A DNA stretch of 64,000 nt from Oryzias latipes. Lineage: Eukaryota; Chordata; Actinopteri; Beloniformes; Adrianichthyidae. The translations under genes and the position numbers were made by a program. The stretch is from assembly GCF_002234675.1 (NCBI RefSeq), contig NC_019877.2, positions 155,001-219,000 of the forward strand, in the 5' to 3' direction. The notes below the pieces were generated by a model. That model was not told where the DNA came from and did no database searches. It was given only the letters and a program-made list of their open reading frames with translations. Shown one piece after another: positions 59,801 through 64,000 of the stretch (position 1 is its first letter; each line of letters starts with the position of its first letter).

Positions 59801-62800
59801 AACCGTCTTTAGGAAACCGTCGTTAGGAAACCGTCGTTAGGAAACCGTCGTTAGGAAACCGTCTTAAGGAAACCGTCGTTAGGAAACCGTCTTAAGAAAA
59901 CCGTCGTTAGGGAACAGTCGTTAGGAAACCGTCTTAAGGAAACCGTCGTTAGGAAACCGTCGTTAGGAAACTGTCTTAAGAAAACCGTCGTTAGGGAACC
60001 GTCGTTAGGGAACCGTCGTTAGGAAACCGTCTTAAGGAAACCGTCGTTAGGAAACCGTCGTTAGGTAACCGTCGTTAGGAAACCATCGTTAGGAAACCGT
60101 CATTTCCTTTTCAGTGTCGTAGTAATGCTACGTTCCTGCATGGCTCTCCAGCCTCTCAGTCGGTCGGGACGAACACAAGAACGGAAGCAAACAGGAAGTA
60201 CAGAACATTCTATAGGAAGCAGCTCATCCTCGATGAAGATGATGTCATTTCCTGCAGTGTTCTTCTGACGTGAACCTGGATGAAAACGTGTCTGAATAGA
60301 CGTCATAGGCGTTGGTTTTGGAACGGCCCGTAAGTTTTCCCTCCGCCCCTCTCCGTCTGTTCAGGTTTGTGTTTGATACCCGATGCAGGTACGGTCTGAG
60401 CAAGCGGGAGGCCGACGCCTACATCCTGTGCGACACCATCGGCTCCATCCACAGTCGGCAGTGGCGGACGGAAGCGTTCCGGGTCGTCTGCGACCACGAG
60501 AAGCCCCTGGTGCTGCAGTCGCTATGGAAACCCAGAGAGGGTTTGGCGAGGCGCTTCGAGATCCAGAAGAGGAGTTTGGTGGAGGAGCAGACGTCCAGGG
60601 AGAAGGACACCGTGACGGCCGGTAGGTTCTATTGGAGGGTTTGGGGGTGGGCTGGGGGTGGGGGCCGAGTCAAACAGCTGTTTTTATTTCTCACTAAAAG
60701 CCATGTTGATGAGTTTCACAGACGGACGGCAGGACACGCCCGTCTGTCTGTGGGATAGAGGTCCGCTGCAGGGATCCAGCGGGGTGGTTCTGCGTGGTTG
60801 ATCCAGCTGTGCGTCCCGGCGTGCGTCCGCCGTCATAAGCGGCGAGCTCCCATCGGCGCCATGAACCCATAGCTTTGTCTTTCCATCACCTCTGCTTCCT
60901 GCTGCCTGTTGATTCTGGCGCAGCTGCAGGAAAACGGGGCGTTGCACCGTCGCCTCGCTCCGTCGCCTCGCCCCGCATTCACGCCGGCTGTTCCGGTTCC
61001 CCCCCAGGTCTGAACGCTCAGGCCCGTAAGCTGCAGAAGAGCCGCTCCAGAGTCTCCTCCACCCTCCTGGAGAGGGCTGCTGGGTCCAAACTGTGGAGGA
61101 GCAAAAGTGAGATGGACCTTCTGGACCCCGACACCAAACAGGACCCGAGATTCATCAGACAGAACCTGGAACCCACCCCAGAACAGAACCCTGCAGCCCC
61201 CCGAGGGGGGGCCCAAACGGAGAGTCTCCGTGCGGCCAAGTCAGCAGGTGAGCGTGAGGGGGAGGAGTCTGAGAGGGAGGAGACGGAGAGCAGCGGCGAT
61301 AACACCACGCAGTACTCCCTCCACCCCCCCCACGACTGCCCCTACCTGCTGCTGCTGCAGGGCCGCTCTGCTCAGGTACGCACCCACACCTGACACGATG
61401 AGGGGAGGGGGCACGCTGAGGTCATGTGACCTGCGTCTGCTTTGACATCATCCATGGCCTCTCAATCTGACGCAGGTGGGACAAACACACCTGTCAGCTG
61501 TTAGACCACGCCCACAATTGGTGTCACATGACCACACCCCCTTTTCAAAGTAAAATGTGGGGTTGTTAAGATTGACAGTAAGGTTGTAATAGTCCACCTG
61601 GTGGTCACACCTTGAAGAACGTTGGCTCTAGAAGACTGACACCTGACAGAAACTGTCCAATCAGAAGCCAGTAGTATAAAAGAGGCAGATTTAAACCCTC
61701 ACCCTGCAGCCTATGAGCAAACAGTAGAAAAACATTCAAAATGAGACGATAAAGTCTTTAGTTAACGGCTCCGTGAACTAGGTTGTGTTTTGCAGTTCGC
61801 CGCCGTTGAAGATCATTGTTTACAGAACACTTATTGTTATTCTTAACTAATCTGTTAATGTTTTGGAAACAGAAACCCTAAACATAAAAGAGCTCCATCC
61901 GATTGGTCTAAAACGTGAAGGCGTCCATCTGAATGGTCAAATGCACTAATGGATTTATTTGATTCGTTAAATACTTCAAGCTGCCATAAGATTGTTTTTG
62001 CACATGTATTGCAATTTTTGCCGTCTCTTGCGTTGTGTGTATTGCACAGCTTGATATCGCGATAACGATAAATTAGCGATTTATTGAGCAGACCTACTTC
62101 AATCACTTTGATTGACCTCGTTTTCCAGAACGGAGTGGCTTCATTGGTAGGTGTGGGAGTTCCAGAGGTGTTCTAGAGTTGTTCTAGACGCGTTCTAAAG
62201 AGGTTCTGGAGGCGCTCTAAGGGGTGTTCCTGAGGTACTCTGGAGATGTTCCAGAAACGCTCTAGAAGTGTTCCAGTGACATCTAGAGATGTTCTAGGGT
62301 TGTTCTAGAGGCAATCCGAGTCACTGTATTGGAGTTTAACGTTCAGAATTCCCAGATCTTTGTGTTTAAACTCAGAACCTATCAGGTATAAGTTACTGTA
62401 ACCACAAGGGGGGCACTCTCCACTCTCCTTTCATATGCATGTCCCAAGTCCGGGCGAATGCAAAGGGTTGAGTTAGTACAGGCGTCTGCTGTAAAACTGA
62501 TACCAAATCACACACACGACTTGTTAGGGGATTTGCTGTGGACCCCCCCTGAACGAAACAGCTGAAAGCAAAAACATTTATGAAACAGGAGTGAGAGGAC
62601 AGAAGGTGCAGTGGTAGGGCGGTCAGCCTCTGATCTGAGGATCACAGATTTGATTCCTGCCCTGCTTACACAGATGTCGAAGTGCTCTTGGGCGAGGCAC
62701 TGCGCCTGGTGGAAGGTTGGTGCCAGTGTTCGGTGGTGGGGCTGCCATCAGTGTGGGACTGTGACTTCGGGCCCCTGAGGACGGTAGAAAAGCGCTGTTA

Positions 62801-64000
62801 AAGCACAGGCCTTCTGCCGCTGACATCTCTGCAGCAGCTGTGGAAAAACCAACACAGAACAGGAAGCAGAAAGGACAGCACTTCCTGTGTTTTCACACCG
62901 GTGAACTCCTGCCACACATGACAGGACACGCTAACGCTCACACGCCCAACACATCGTCGGCATCAGGTCCGTCATGGCCGGGCTTACAGAGCCGGTCTGT
63001 CAGTCTGGGAAATGTCAGACCTGATTAGACTCTCCTCATTGTTCTCGGCAGTCAGTGGGTTTAACGAAACACCATAATCCGGCTAGAAGAAAGACCTTTC
63101 TTCTCACAGCTCCACGTGATTGGAAAAGGAGTTTTCCCCGAGCAAAGCGCTCCATCATCAGTGACAGCCATCCGACCCGACCCGTTCTGGGTCCCAGAGA
63201 ACAAAGAGGGAAAAAATCCTCTGGAGGAGGGCAGAACTGACGATGACACACTGATGGAGTCTGATGGAGCTCAGCCCTGACCTGTAGAGGCGTGGCGAGC
63301 AGGGCGGCTTAAGGTCACACGGGGTAACCACGAAGACAGAGATGGCGTCAGAGTCACCGTCTCATGATTCATGTTAGATCATTAATGTTCTCCCGGTTCA
63401 GTTCCCCCCCAGTCCACCATGGTCTGGGTCTGAGCGCAGATGCCCCTCCCATCCAGCGGGTGGCAGTTTGCTCCGTTTTCATTGGTTGACCGTCCATCAA
63501 TGTAGTTTACAATTTTTACAACTGAGACTCTGACTGGATCCAAAACTGCTGTCAGAGTGTTTGTCTTTTCTTTAAATCACATCTAGTGTAAATATTCTGG
63601 GTTCAGATGGGGGCGTGACCATTTGACTTTATTGAGGTGAGGTTTCTGGGTGTGGCCTAAGAGCTGCCAGGTCACATGATCTCAGCTCCATCTTTCCTGC
63701 TGAAGGTCCTCAGCAGCCTGAGCTCACGTGTTGCCTCCTCAGGACTTTGTCATCTATCTGCTCGCCGCCCCTCTCGTTGGCGTTGGCCGGCACACCGACG
63801 ACGACGACGGTCCTAAGAGTGACATCAGCCTTCACGCCGCCGACATCCTTCCCCAGCACTGTCACTTCCTCCGCCGCAGACCTGGCGAGCCCGTTGTGCT
63901 CCGCCCCTCCACAGATGCCTTCGTGACGAAAAATGGTGAAGTGCTGAGAAGCGACGTGCCCCTGAGCCCTGGTGATGTCATCGGGCTGGGCCGCCACTAC
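56302..64000 (+). CDS. radil: RADIL-like Rap/Ras effector, 5' part (6 exons, continues past window)
   Basis: Exons: 56302-56393, 56669-56832, 56903-57071, 60389-60621, 61008-61375, 63743-64000+. All phases agree, giving 428 residues so far. After a basic N-terminus (RRQAQRLSGVF) comes an RA domain (about 95-200; DDPAELSSQITAPGILKIFG, HYKSVLATTHSSAKELVKEA, LWKPREGLARRFEI). A low-complexity linker follows (KLQKSRSRVSSTLLERA; EREGEESEREETESS), then an FHA domain start (YLLLLQGRSAQDFVIYLLAA, DISLHAADILPQHCHFLR). The DIL and PDZ parts would lie beyond the window. RADIL fits better than the related RASIP1 (DDPAELS, AGLNAQARKLQKSR). Family role: Rap1 effector promoting integrin-based adhesion and neural crest migration. 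Exons 3-6 are secure; exons 1-2 are inferred from splice sites and phase. Confidence 0.88.
56416..56480. repeat. 24-bp perfect hairpin in radil intron 1
   Basis: 56416-56439 and 56457-56480 are exact reverse complements with a 17-base loop, made of ctgcag-rich sequence. The hairpin starts 22 bases after the proposed exon 1 donor. Confidence 0.85.
57072..57949 (+). other. radil intron 3, 5' part
   Basis: Non-coding. The open frame running through the exon 3 donor to 57344 is a read-through artefact. The minisatellite occupies the rest of the intron except the last 280 bases. Confidence 0.6.
57950..60108. repeat. 14-bp minisatellite, about 153 copies, in radil intron 3
   Basis: The unit is aggaaaccgtcgtt with a frequent variant aggaaaccgtctta and several others (ccat, ccgttg, tatg). 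Marked variants recur at integer unit distances: ttgttgggaaaccgttgtta lies at about 58210, 58560 and 59190 (350 and 630 bases, i.e. 25 and 45 units). Larger blocks have therefore been duplicated. Confidence 0.97.
61376..63742 (+). other. radil intron 5
   Basis: Non-coding. 62150-62315 is a degenerate tandem array built on gttctagag/gttccaga motifs. A SINE lies at 62598-62812. No exon was recognised between 61376 and 63742. Confidence 0.6.
62598..62812 (+). mobile_element. tRNA-derived SINE
   Basis: A tRNA-like head has an A-box region (gcagtggtagggcggtcag, near 62610) and a B-box-like region (gatttgattcctgccc, near 62648). Then comes the fish SINE body (gtcgaagtgctcttgggcga) and a 3' end agaaaagcgctgttaaagca. 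It is diverged and has no intact tRNA function. Confidence 0.7.

Noticed and set aside
57950..60108. CRISPR-like array
   Set aside because: The 14-bp units are contiguous with no unique spacers, in a vertebrate intron; it is a minisatellite.

Overview
This is vertebrate nuclear DNA, almost certainly from a teleost fish and probably a percomorph. Genes are split into short exons with GT-AG introns. The repeats are fish-type: an R4/Rex6-like LINE, a CR1/L2/Rex1-group LINE with a GAATT tail, hAT and MITE elements, and a tRNA-derived SINE. There are also many (CA)n and (TA)n runs and three large minisatellites. No bacterial or viral gene set is present.

Layout. Bases 1-5050 are transposon remnants: an ORF1-like fragment (minus) and a decayed R4/Rex6-type LINE (plus) with a restriction-like endonuclease, followed by AT-rich repeats. 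Bases 5050-9490 hold no convincing gene. Bases 9498-11274 (minus) hold a complete two-exon wfikkn2-like gene, a secreted multi-domain inhibitor of the GDF8/GDF11 type. Bases 13893-49885 (minus) hold a complete abcc3 (MRP3) gene. I resolved 31 coding exons whose phases all join into a 1,543-residue ABC exporter. Its 15-kb first intron carries an almost intact LINE with an internal 95-bp triplication, a 2.6-kb hAT element, a 1.1-kb inverted-repeat element and a 13-bp minisatellite. Intron 5 carries a 2-kb, 42-bp minisatellite. Bases 50060-56100 are intergenic. From 56302 to the window end (plus) lies the 5' part of a radil-like gene (Rap/Ras effector with RA and FHA domains); its intron 3 holds a 2.15-kb, 14-bp minisatellite.

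abcc3 and radil are head to head; abcc3 and wfikkn2 are tandem on the minus strand. The wfikkn2-abcc3 neighbourhood matches the human 17q21 arrangement as I remember it, which supports both gene names.

The strongest candidate for something undescribed is inside abcc3. The exon coding for the first part of the second transmembrane domain exists in two tandem, divergent, fully open versions: 23A at 20499-20809 (311 nt) and 23B at 19027-19340 (314 nt). Both have good splice sites and the same phases. Including both, or neither, breaks the frame. This is the structure expected of mutually exclusive exons that would give two exporters with different membrane domains from one gene.
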